From an uncultured Dermabacteraceae bacterium (lineage in GTDB: Bacteria > Actinomycetota > Actinomycetes > Actinomycetales > Dermabacteraceae), in assembly GCA_943913905.1 (NCBI GenBank), contig CALTZZ010000043.1, forward strand, positions 1-16,740: a stretch of 16,740 bases of DNA. Reading direction: 5' to 3'. Below the pieces are notes generated by a model. The model was given only the letters and a program-made list of their open reading frames with translations, was not told the origin of the DNA and ran no database searches. Positions 1 through 6,316 of this stretch are shown in pieces (position 1 is the stretch's first letter; every line of letters starts with the position of its first letter). A program made the translations under genes and the position numbers.

Positions 1-1120
1 ACAGCACCGGAACCTCGCGCACCGTGCGGCCCAGTTTCGCCCCCGCGCGATCAATGAGTGAAGAGCTCACCAGTGTTTTCCCGATCGCGGCATCCGTGGG
101 CCACTCGGGGCGGTGCCCAAACAGATAGTTGATGGCAACAGCCAAATAGTGGTTCGGATTCATGAGCCCGCCCTGCGGTGTCACGATCCCGTGGCGGTCA
201 GCATCGGTATCGTTTCCAGTCGCGATGTCGTAGCTATCTTTCTGCTCCAGCAGAGACGCCATTGCCCACCGGCTCGAGCAATCCATGCGGATAACCCCGT
301 CCGAATCCAACGTCATAAACGCGAACTGCGGATCAACGTTTGGGTTGACCACCGTGAGATCAAGATCGTGCATCTCCGCGATCGCCGCCCAATAGTCCAC
401 TGCGGCGCCACCGAGTGGATCGGCACCGATCCGCACGCCCGCGCGACGGATCGCATCGATGTCCACCACGTTCGGAAGGTCCTGTACGTAATGCAAGAGG
501 TAATCGTGCTTGTGGGCTGCAGCCAACGCCTCGTGGCGCTTGACGCGCTCCACCCCGGTCATGCCGGCGGCCAGAATTTCGTTCGCGCGCTTCGCAATCC
601 AGCCCGTCGCGTCGGTCCCAGCGGGACCACCGTGCGGCGGGTTGTACTTGAAACCGCCGTCACGCGGCGGATTGTGGCTCGGTGTGACCACGATGCCGTC
701 GGCCCGTGACCGATCACCCTGTCCAAGGCCGCGGTTGTGGACAAGGATCGCGTGCGAAATCGCGGGGGTGGGGGTGTAGGTGTCCTGGGCATCAATGAGA
801 GCTGTGACGCCGTTGCCGGCAAGCACCTCGAGCGCAGTGTCGAACGCCGGGCGGCTCAACGCGTGGGTGTCGCGGCCAATGTAGAGCGGCCCCTCGATGC
901 CCTGCGCCTTGCGGTACTCCACGATGGCCTGGGTCGTTGCCGCGATGTGGTCTTCGTTGAATGCCGTATCGAGCGAGCTACCTCGGTGTCCGGACGTCCC
1001 AAACACGACTGCCTGATCCGGATTCGCCGGGTCAGGGTGATTGTCGTAGTACGCGTCGAGCAGAGAGTCGACATCAACGAGATCGTCTGCGAGGGGGAGT
1101 TTGCCAGCCCGGGGATGCAT
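1..1120 (-). CDS. pgm: Phosphoglucomutase (alpha-D-glucose-phosphate specific), N-terminal part
   Basis: It interconverts glucose 1-phosphate and glucose 6-phosphate in the cytoplasm, linking glycolysis with glycogen and cell-wall sugar synthesis. The first 373 codons are present; the 3' end runs off the left edge (the family is usually about 545 residues). Visible on the minus strand: the N-terminal FGTSGHRGSS substrate loop (about residues 40-49), the active-site phosphoserine loop VVTPSHNPPRDGGFKYNPP (Ser about 148), and the metal-binding loop GNDTDADRHG (about 302-311). These arrangements are typical of the Pgm branch rather than of phosphomannomutase or GlmM. The ATG at 1120 is preceded by AGGA nine bases upstream. 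A TAGAGT hexamer further upstream could be its -10 element. A small CGGGC-TTT-GCCCG hairpin (1151-1163) lies in the presumed leader. Identity is very secure; only the C-terminal domain is unseen. Confidence 0.95.
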   Translation of the reverse strand, partial: MHPRAGKLPLADDLVDVDSLLDAYYDNHPDPANPDQAVVFGTSGHRGSSLDTAFNEDHIAATTQAIVEYRKAQGIEGPLYIGRDTHALSRPAFDTALEVLAGNGVTALIDAQDTYTPTPAISHAILVHNRGLGQGDRSRADGIVVTPSHNPPRDGGFKYNPPHGGPAGTDATGWIAKRANEILAAGMTGVERVKRHEALAAAHKHDYLLHYVQDLPNVVDIDAIRRAGVRIGADPLGGAAVDYWAAIAEMHDLDLTVVNPNVDPQFAFMTLDSDGVIRMDCSSRWAMASLLEQKDSYDIATGNDTDADRHGIVTPQGGLMNPNHYLAVAINYLFGHRPEWPTDAAIGKTLVSSSLIDRAGAKLGRTVREVPVL

Positions 1121-1206
1121 GCAGTCACGTCCTAAAAACTCGAGTAGGTACGGGCTTTGCCCGCTTACAGCCACTCTAACGGCGTGCTCCTCAGAACGAT
1201 GTGGAA

Positions 1207-1233
1207 GGCCGGGCCCCGGATGAGTGCCCGGCC
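1207..1233 (-). terminator. Hairpin after the membrane-protein gene at 1245-1862
   Basis: A perfect 8-bp inverted repeat (GGCCGGGC at 1207-1214, GCCCGGCC at 1226-1233) with an 11-base loop sits 12 bases past the stop codon of the minus-strand gene ending at 1245. There is no strong T tract after it on the minus strand (only TTCC). It is therefore a GC-only terminator candidate of the sort common in actinobacteria, not a textbook intrinsic terminator. Confidence 0.5.
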
Positions 1234-1244
1234 AGTCACGCCAC

Positions 1245-1862
1245 CTAGCGCAGCATCGCCCGGATGATCATGATTGTGAAACCCAGCAGCACGATGCCGC
1301 TCGAAATGAGCCCCACCAGGAGACCGCCGCCAATGCCGCCGACGAATCCTCCAAGAATCCCCATGCCGCTGAGAGGGCCGGAGACGGCCATCCCTTCCGA
1401 GAGGTTGTCGCAGGAGATAGTGCCGCTCGCGTTCGTCTCGAGCCCAAGGTAGTCACTGAACCTCACGTAGTCTTGGCCGTTAAGGTCAATGGTCGAGGAG
1501 CCAGCCGTGGAGCCCTCAGCAGACTCCCAACGGTTCAGCTGGATTCGTTCGCCGTCCGTTGTGTGGGCGGTGCACGAGACGGAGCTCGCATCGCTTTCGG
1601 GGACATAGATCGCGAACATGTCGAGAGCCTCCCCCTCGAACTCATAGGTCGCGGTGGAGCCCGCAAGTTCACTGTTGACCGAGTCCGGCTGCCCGAAATT
1701 GGAACCGAATGCGCCGATTCCGAACCAGCCGCCAGCGATGAGCATGACAACGCTGATACCGGTTCCGAGCAACCCCAGCAGGGTGATGACGATGCCGATT
1801 GGCGCTTGCTTCTTCGGCTGTGGGTAGGCGACGTAAGCGGGTCGGGGTGCACCGTAGTACAT
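1245..1862 (-). CDS. Unrecognised two-TM membrane protein with small ectodomain (paralogue A)
   Basis: I do not recognise a named family. The 205-residue protein has a short Pro/Tyr-rich N-terminus, a KK pair just before a hydrophobic segment (about 22-46), an exported domain of roughly 120 residues holding only two cysteines (C97 and C151, a plausible disulphide), then a Gly-rich hydrophobic segment (about 165-200, with GGIGGG) and a short basic tail. Positive-inside charge places both ends in the cytoplasm. It is clearly paralogous to the next gene upstream (2035-2925): shared features are PIGIVITLLG/PVGIVLTVLG, a YVPE motif, SCTA/TCTA at the first Cys, and TISC/TITC at the second. The ATG at 1862 has AGGAGA six bases upstream; a longer reading from 1928 lacks such a site. 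An intrinsic terminator separates it from the upstream paralogue, so it probably has its own promoter. Function is unknown. Confidence 0.8.
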   Translation of the reverse strand: MYYGAPRPAYVAYPQPKKQAPIGIVITLLGLLGTGISVVMLIAGGWFGIGAFGSNFGQPDSVNSELAGSTATYEFEGEALDMFAIYVPESDASSVSCTAHTTDGERIQLNRWESAEGSTAGSSTIDLNGQDYVRFSDYLGLETNASGTISCDNLSEGMAVSGPLSGMGILGGFVGGIGGGLLVGLISSGIVLLGFTIMIIRAMLR

Positions 1863-1973
1863 GGGATTCTCCTGGGGTGGTGAGGTGTCTATACCTGCAC
1901 AGTAGGGAGCGGGGCGCACGGGGGCCATGGGTAATAGTGCGCCCCTGCCGCTGGAACCCTCGTTGAAGCATGC

Positions 1974-2008
1974 GAAAAGCGCCGCTAACCAGGAGGTTTA
2001 GCGGCGCT
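1974..2008 (-). terminator. Intrinsic terminator of the membrane-protein gene at 2035-2925
   Basis: AGCGCCGCTAA (1978-1988) and TTAGCGGCGCT (1998-2008) form a perfect 11-bp stem with a 9-base loop. Read on the minus strand, the stem runs directly into TTTT, the textbook layout. It lies 27 bases after the stop codon of the upstream paralogue and separates the two paralogous genes into different transcripts. Confidence 0.85.
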
Positions 2009-2034
2009 CTCGAGAGGCTGGGGGAGAAGTGCCC

Positions 2035-2925
2035 CTATGCGGCGACTGACTTGCGCTTGCGTGCCCGCACCAGCATGACGATGATGCCAGCGATGAAGAG
2101 TAGGAAGCCGATCCCACCTAGGGCGAGGCCGCCTCCAACACCGCCCAAGAACCAGCCAGCCATGCCAAACATGTCGAGCGGCCCCTGAACCGCGACGGGG
2201 GCGCTCACGTTCTCACACGTGATCGTGCCGAAGCCAGCCTTCTCGGCAATAGCCGTTTGCGAGTGGAGACGGTACTGCTTGCCGTTGATGGCCGTCGCGG
2301 CTTCTTGACCCTGGCTGTCTTGAACCATGAGCTCGGTGCCGTCGCTGTACATGGCCGTGCAGGTCGCGTTGCTGTCTTCCTCGGGAACATAGAACATGTA
2401 CATCTGGAAGTCTTCAGACGCTTTGAACGACGTGGTCGCCGTCGTGCCAGAGTGTTCCGTATTCGTGGCAGACGGCGGCATGATCCCGTCTCCGGCTGCG
2501 CCGATTCCCTTGAAAACACCAAAGGCGATGAGTGCGATACCAATCGCCATTCCCAGGACGCCGAGGACGGTCAGAACAATGCCGACGGGCTTTTGCTTTT
2601 TCGCTGGGGTGCCCGACGGCGTCTGCTCGGGTGCTTGAGTCTCGTAGCCGCCAAAGTTCGCTCCGGCCGCAGTGTGGTCGCTGTGATTCCCCTGCTGAGC
2701 GGGGTAGCTCTGATGGCCCTGTTCGCTCGAGGGCTGCGGTGTCCAGGTCGAATTCGAGGGATGCGAGCGGTTCGACCCGGAATAATCGGCGCCCGAGGGA
2801 TCAGCGGATGGTGCTGATGGCTGCCCGTATTGGGGGTGTTGATGGTCAGAACCCGACAGCGGCTCAGCTGGGAGACCATACGACGGCCGCGGCCGGTCAG
2901 CGTTCGGATCAAAAGGTTCAGACAT
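2035..2925 (-). CDS. Unrecognised two-TM membrane protein with long disordered N-terminus (paralogue B)
   Basis: The protein has 296 residues and no family I can name. Residues 1-108 are low-complexity, rich in Ser, Pro, Gln, Gly, His and Asn, and look disordered and cytoplasmic. KKQK (about 109-112) precedes a hydrophobic segment (113-140). An exported region of about 110 residues follows, with exactly two cysteines (C189 and C237). A Gly-rich hydrophobic segment (about 253-286, GGVGGGLALGG) and a basic tail RARKRK end the protein. The ectodomain and both membrane segments match the 205-residue downstream neighbour; the long N-terminal extension is the main difference. GGAGGA four bases before the ATG supports the start. 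The layout resembles actinobacterial envelope proteins with disordered cytoplasmic tails, but no enzymatic motif is visible. It may sense or bind something outside the membrane, which is only inference. Confidence 0.85.
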   Translation of the reverse strand: MSEPFDPNADRPRPSYGLPAEPLSGSDHQHPQYGQPSAPSADPSGADYSGSNRSHPSNSTWTPQPSSEQGHQSYPAQQGNHSDHTAAGANFGGYETQAPEQTPSGTPAKKQKPVGIVLTVLGVLGMAIGIALIAFGVFKGIGAAGDGIMPPSATNTEHSGTTATTSFKASEDFQMYMFYVPEEDSNATCTAMYSDGTELMVQDSQGQEAATAINGKQYRLHSQTAIAEKAGFGTITCENVSAPVAVQGPLDMFGMAGWFLGGVGGGLALGGIGFLLFIAGIIVMLVRARKRKSVAA

Positions 2926-2969
2926 CAGTTCCTCCGAAGAAAAGTGGCAACGTGTGTAGTCAGCGTACC

Positions 2970-2988
2970 CGTGCGGAATGAGCGCACG
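2970..2988. repeat. Short inverted repeat between the PiT gene and paralogue B
   Basis: CGTGCG (2970-2975) and CGCACG (2983-2988) flank a 7-base spacer in the 119-base gap after the PiT transporter stop codon and before the start of paralogue B. No T tract follows on the minus strand. It could end the transporter transcript or be an operator for paralogue B; the sequence does not decide. Confidence 0.3.
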
Positions 2989-3044
2989 TGTCTTCGGGCA
3001 GTGCTTTCATTCTGAAGGATGAACGCGTTGCTACCTGCGGTGGT

Positions 3045-4088
3045 CTAGCTGACGGCCGCGACGATCAATGCGGCTGAGGCCCCGCACACCAATGGTGTCG
3101 CGATCCACCAGCCAATGATCGTGGCGAGCACACGCCATGACACGGCTTTTGGCGACACGGCGACGGCGGACCCGACGATCGACCCCGTCACCGTTTGAGT
3201 TGACGACACGGGGGCACCAAACCCCATGGCGGCGATGTACATGAGGGACGCCGTCGTTCCTTCCGCCGCAAGCCCCTGGGCCGGCGTGAGGTCTGTGAGC
3301 TTGCGGCCCAGGGTCAGGATGATTCTCTTGCCGCCGGTGTAGCTGCCGAGGCCGAGCGCGATCGCTACCAGGGCCAGCACCCACCAGCTCACCGGCGAAT
3401 GGGTGAACACGCTCGAGGTCAGGGAATCGATCACGAACCATCCCGGTTCGGCAATAAGCCCCTCGTGTACGCCGGTAGCAGCGATCACGATGAATGCGAG
3501 TGGGATTCGGCCGTTCGATATGCCGTGCCCCGCGGCAACGAGGCCGGCCGACAGGGTCTGCGCCATTCGGATCGATTCGACCGTCAGCAGCCGCTCGTAG
3601 CGAAGGCGTTGAATCCCGAGCGTGAGAACGTAGCTCACACCAAATCCCAGAAGAGGGGACAAAACGATGGGGGTGAGGGCACCCCACAGCACGAGCGGCG
3701 GGATCGCCCCCGCACCACCCGCGAGAGCGCCGCCAGCGAGGGCAGACAGGGTGCAGTTCCACCCGGAGATCGGGATGCCGAACGCGTACGCGGCCAACGA
3801 CCACGTGATCGTGACCGCGAGAGCAGTGGCGAGAACGACCCCCAGGTTGATGCCCGAGTGTTCCACGAAGGTGGGGAAACCAATCACCGCCAGCAGGCTG
3901 GAATGTAAGTACGTGATTAGCAAGACACCGAAAACGATGCCGAGGGTGTTGAGAGCGGCCACGTAAATACGTGCGGTGCGGACCGTGAGGGATTTCGTCA
4001 CGATCGACGTTGTGATGGCATTCGGAGCGTCCTGCAGCCCATTGACCAGGGCCACAATGATGCTCAACGCGAGGATGGCGGTGAACAT
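3045..4088 (-). CDS. pit: PiT-family transporter (inorganic phosphate or related anion)
   Basis: A polytopic membrane protein of 347 residues. PiT proteins move phosphate (some members sulfate) with a coupling ion. The first-half signature NGLQDAPNAI (residues 16-25) is intact, and the second-half GAPVSSTQTVTGSIVG (291-306) is recognisable, with Gln where STTH is usual. The other half-signatures are weak: FGIPISGWN (103-111) replaces the usual GxPvSTTH, and HGISNGR (188-194) replaces HGxND, losing the second acidic residue. The substrate is therefore less certain than the family. The ATG at 4088 overlaps the TGA of the upstream DUF47 gene by one base (TGATG), with AAGGA seven bases before it. 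Upstream in-frame codons to 4166 lie inside DUF47 and are rejected. DUF47-PiT pairing is common in bacteria and supports coupled function. Confidence 0.88.
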   Translation of the reverse strand: MFTAILALSIIVALVNGLQDAPNAITTSIVTKSLTVRTARIYVAALNTLGIVFGVLLITYLHSSLLAVIGFPTFVEHSGINLGVVLATALAVTITWSLAAYAFGIPISGWNCTLSALAGGALAGGAGAIPPLVLWGALTPIVLSPLLGFGVSYVLTLGIQRLRYERLLTVESIRMAQTLSAGLVAAGHGISNGRIPLAFIVIAATGVHEGLIAEPGWFVIDSLTSSVFTHSPVSWWVLALVAIALGLGSYTGGKRIILTLGRKLTDLTPAQGLAAEGTTASLMYIAAMGFGAPVSSTQTVTGSIVGSAVAVSPKAVSWRVLATIIGWWIATPLVCGASAALIVAAVS

Positions 4089-4708
4089 CAGGAGTCCTTT
4101 ACGCGCAAGAGATCTGCCGCTTTTGCGATCTCTGCGTACCGCTCCAACACAAGCTCGGTTCGCCACACGACCTCTCGCTCACGCAGTGCGAGACCAGGAT
4201 CCGTGGCATTGAGAAGGCAATGCACGGTCGCTTGACGCGCCAGGGTGCTGGCGTGCGTCTCGACTCGGCGCATCTCTTCGTAGTAGCTGGCGAGGCCATC
4301 GGAATCGCTGAGAGTCCAGCAGGCCTGCACGGTGAGCTCAGACATGCGTTCAATGAGCGCGAGGGTCTCCATAAGAGGGGTCCTGAAGGTTCCGAGCTTC
4401 AACTGCACGGCCATCGCGACGGTACGTTCGATGCCTTCCACCGTGTGCTGAATGGCGTGCGAGAGCTCGTGCAGCGCGTCGGCTTCGAACGGCGTGATGA
4501 GGCTCGTGGCAAGCGTGTTGGTGACGCGGCGATGAAGCGCGGCAGCGTCGGCCGATTCTCGCTCGAGCGATTGAGCCAGGAGCGCCCGTTCACTTGGGTC
4601 TTCGCCCAGGGTACGAGACATAATTTCAGCACTCGCGCTCAGATGTTGGGCGAGCTCACCCAAGAGGTCGTACACGCTCTTTGCACGCCGGAAAGAAATA
4701 CCTCGCAT
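4088..4708 (-). CDS. DUF47 / PhoU-like protein, partner of the PiT transporter
   Basis: A soluble, helical, 206-residue protein of the DUF47 (PhoU-related) family. It opens with the typical basic MRG-SFRR segment followed by YDLLGELAQHL, and has a long heptad-like helix pattern with the ETHASTLARQ and VLERYAEIAKAADLL stretches expected near the C-terminus. Family members sit next to PiT genes and are thought to modulate transport; their biochemical activity is poorly known. It is first in a two-gene operon, its TGA overlapping the transporter ATG. I chose ATG 4708 over an in-frame GTG at 4759 for two reasons: homologues begin near this point, and a TAATCT hexamer ends eight bases before the A, which would put transcription start at or next to the start codon. 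No Shine-Dalgarno site stronger than GAAGA at three bases is present. Confidence 0.85.
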   Translation of the reverse strand: MRGISFRRAKSVYDLLGELAQHLSASAEIMSRTLGEDPSERALLAQSLERESADAAALHRRVTNTLATSLITPFEADALHELSHAIQHTVEGIERTVAMAVQLKLGTFRTPLMETLALIERMSELTVQACWTLSDSDGLASYYEEMRRVETHASTLARQATVHCLLNATDPGLALREREVVWRTELVLERYAEIAKAADLLRVKDS

Positions 4709-4715
4709 GCTCTTC

Positions 4716-4721
4716 AGATTA
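4716..4721 (-). promoter_or_regulatory. -10 hexamer for leaderless DUF47-PiT mRNA
   Basis: TAATCT on the minus strand is followed by 7 bases and the ATG at 4708. This is the spacing that makes the transcript begin at or beside the start codon. No clear -35 match is visible. The 213-base gap upstream (4709-4921) otherwise holds only GC-rich short hairpins, for example GGCGCC-TGTC-GGCGC near 4808-4822 and GGGCC-ACCC-GGCCC near 4858-4871. Either could end transcription of the gene upstream. Confidence 0.45.
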
Positions 4722-4921
4722 CCGCCAGAGGGATGTTCGATCGGACCGCCAGGGTTCACACGAGGGAAACACTCGGTGGCGGGAAAATGAGGAAGCGCTG
4801 GACCGGGGGCGCCTGTCGGCGCGAAGGCCGCTCGTAGCGGCAGATGTTGGAGCCCGGGGCCACCCGGCCCAGCGCGGATAGCGAGCCTAACAGGGAGCTC
4901 TGAAAGACGAAAGTGGCACCG

Positions 4922-5545
4922 TTACTCCAGGTTGCCGAGTTGCGCCTGGCGCGACGCCGCTTCGAGTGATTCTCCGAGCGCGAGGAGGCGGTTGGCGTGT
5001 GAGGTGAGGTCGGTGGCCGCCTGATCGGGGTCGACGGATGCCGAATCCGCAGCGTGAGCCGTTCCATATGCGGTGAGCATCACGATGGCGGCTGCTCGAC
5101 GTAACGCGATCGACAAATCGCTGGTGAAAGCGCCTCGCAGGATCTGGTCGATGGTTTCGCGCATCCCGTCGATCGTTGGTGGTTCGGCGAAACCGGCGAG
5201 GTAGGTGAGACCGGGCGCTGTTTCGCGGCCGCGTTCGAAGCGGTCTTTCACTGTGCCCGTGTCGCGGCGCACCCAGGTGTGCAGAAGGTAGAGGCGCCAC
5301 AGCGCGCCGGGCAGTGACGTGGGGTCGGCGCCTGACCACAGTGCGGCGAGGTCCTCGAGCCCTTCGTTGTCCACGAGCCGCAACACGCGCTCCACCACGT
5401 CCGGGGATACGTTGGCACGCGTCTCGCGGATCAGTGCTGCTGCACTCTCGTGGGCCGCCTCATTGCGCTTCGCCGGGTCGATCCCACCCTCGATTGATTC
5501 TTGCTGCTGAGGGGAAAGAGATGCTGGTCTGCGGAATTGAGCCAT
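4922..5545 (-). CDS. Conserved-looking actinobacterial protein of unknown function
   Basis: A 207-residue soluble protein, mostly predicted helix, with no signal peptide or membrane segment. Its appearance recalls a group of uncharacterised actinobacterial proteins that start near a FRRP motif. Notable stretches are DPAKRNEAAHESAAALI (23-39), a Leu-rich NEGLEDLAALWSG (60-72), LPGALWRLYLLHTWVRRD (78-95), and an Ala-rich helix RRAAAIVMLTAYGTAHA (149-165). I can name no catalytic motif and assign no function. The ATG at 5545 lacks a Shine-Dalgarno site but has TACGGT six bases upstream, suggesting a leaderless transcript. It is divergent from the DUF4126 gene across a 109-base gap. Confidence 0.8.
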   Translation of the reverse strand: MAQFRRPASLSPQQQESIEGGIDPAKRNEAAHESAAALIRETRANVSPDVVERVLRLVDNEGLEDLAALWSGADPTSLPGALWRLYLLHTWVRRDTGTVKDRFERGRETAPGLTYLAGFAEPPTIDGMRETIDQILRGAFTSDLSIALRRAAAIVMLTAYGTAHAADSASVDPDQAATDLTSHANRLLALGESLEAASRQAQLGNLE

Positions 5546-5551
5546 GGTTTA

Positions 5552-5557
5552 ACCGTA
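5552..5557 (-). promoter_or_regulatory. -10 hexamer for leaderless mRNA of the 4922-5545 gene
   Basis: TACGGT on the minus strand is separated by 6 bases from the ATG at 5545, so transcription would start at the A of the start codon. It fits the actinobacterial TAnnnT consensus. No Shine-Dalgarno site lies between it and the start. Confidence 0.4.
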
Positions 5558-5654
5558 CGCGGATAGTTCTGAAATAGGGGAGCAGCGGTTAGCGTTAGGT
5601 CTAGTAGGGTGCGTACTTCACGCGCCTGACCCCTTCTCACGCAAGGAGAGCGCC

Positions 5655-6257
5655 GTGGAAGCCCTCATGATGACCCTCAGTTCTGGTGCGGTGAGCGGTA
5701 TCCGCCCCTACCTCATGCTGTTCGTGCTGGGTGCAGCGGGCAGGTTCCTCGAGATCGAACAGATCCCGGCCGTCATGCAGCGTACCGACGTGCTCGTGAT
5801 CGCGGCGATCCTGCTGGTGGTTGATTTTGCCGCCGATAAGATCCAGTTCCTCGATTCCGTGTGGGATGCGATCCACACGGTGGTACGTCCCGTCGCCGGT
5901 GGCGCGATTGGCTACCTGCTGGGTGGCGAAACCGATACGACGTACGCGATCGTGCTGGGCGTAGTGGGGCTTCTGTCGGCTACCGGTATTCACGCCGCTA
6001 AAGCGACGACCCGTGCGGCAGTCAACGCTTCGCCCGAACCCGTGTCGAATGTTTTCGTCAGTGTGGGTGAGGATGTGGGCGCGGTCGTGCTCTCGATTCT
6101 CGCGGTCCTTTTGCCCATCATCGCCGGTATCGCAGCGCTGTTCCTGCTGATCGCGGCGATCATCGCGACCGTGATGCTGTGGCGCTTCATTCGGCGAATC
6201 CGCGCACGGCGCGCGAGCGACGACACGATCGTGCTGGAGGAGCGCGCCCGCGCCTAG
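5655..6257 (+). CDS. DUF4126 domain membrane protein
   Basis: A 200-residue integral membrane protein of the DUF4126 family, whose function is unknown. The signature stretches are present: a GIRPYL segment in the first hydrophobic region (15-33), VDFAADKIQFLDSVWDAIHT (56-75) followed by VVRPVAGG, and HAAKATTRAAVNASPEPVSN (113-132). Hydrophobic segments lie at about 17-33, 46-62, 76-91, 96-114, and a long pair at 141-177, followed by a basic tail. The start is a GTG with AAGGAGA six bases upstream, a strong ribosome site. It stands alone on the plus strand, divergent from the 207-residue gene and convergent with the M3 peptidase, so the neighbours say little about its role. Confidence 0.87.
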   Translation: MEALMMTLSSGAVSGIRPYLMLFVLGAAGRFLEIEQIPAVMQRTDVLVIAAILLVVDFAADKIQFLDSVWDAIHTVVRPVAGGAIGYLLGGETDTTYAIVLGVVGLLSATGIHAAKATTRAAVNASPEPVSNVFVSVGEDVGAVVLSILAVLLPIIAGIAALFLLIAAIIATVMLWRFIRRIRARRASDDTIVLEERARA

Positions 6258-6277
6258 CGGACGCGTCTCCAACGTTG

Positions 6278-6316
6278 TTCCCCTGCGATTGCCCCGGGGA
6301 ATTGGGGCTAGATCAA
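6278..6316. terminator. Possible bidirectional terminator between convergent genes
   Basis: The 50-base gap between the DUF4126 stop and the peptidase stop holds overlapping GC-rich inverted repeats: TTCCCC (6278-6283) with GGGGAA (6296-6301), and GGGGCT with AGCCCC spanning the peptidase stop codon. No T tract is present. The convergent arrangement makes a shared terminator likely, but the structure is weak. Confidence 0.3.

Noticed and set aside
113..1135. Plus-strand open frames of 132 and 198 codons, and minus-strand frames offset from pgm
   Set aside because: They lie opposite or out of frame with phosphoglucomutase, whose motifs are unmistakable; their translations are Arg/His/Val-rich in the way shadow frames of GC-rich genes are.
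3031..3804. 257-codon minus-strand frame within the PiT gene
   Set aside because: It is a shadow of the transporter in another frame, with Arg/His-rich translation and no start signal.
4709..4759. GTG at 4759 as start of the DUF47 gene
   Set aside because: It has no Shine-Dalgarno site, and the extra 17 residues are not typical of the family; the ATG at 4708 has a well-placed -10 hexamer.
4754..4764. A single GTTCACACGA-like PHO-box half upstream of the DUF47-PiT operon
   Set aside because: PhoP boxes are direct repeats of about 11 bases; only one imperfect unit is seen, so phosphate control is not supported by this site.
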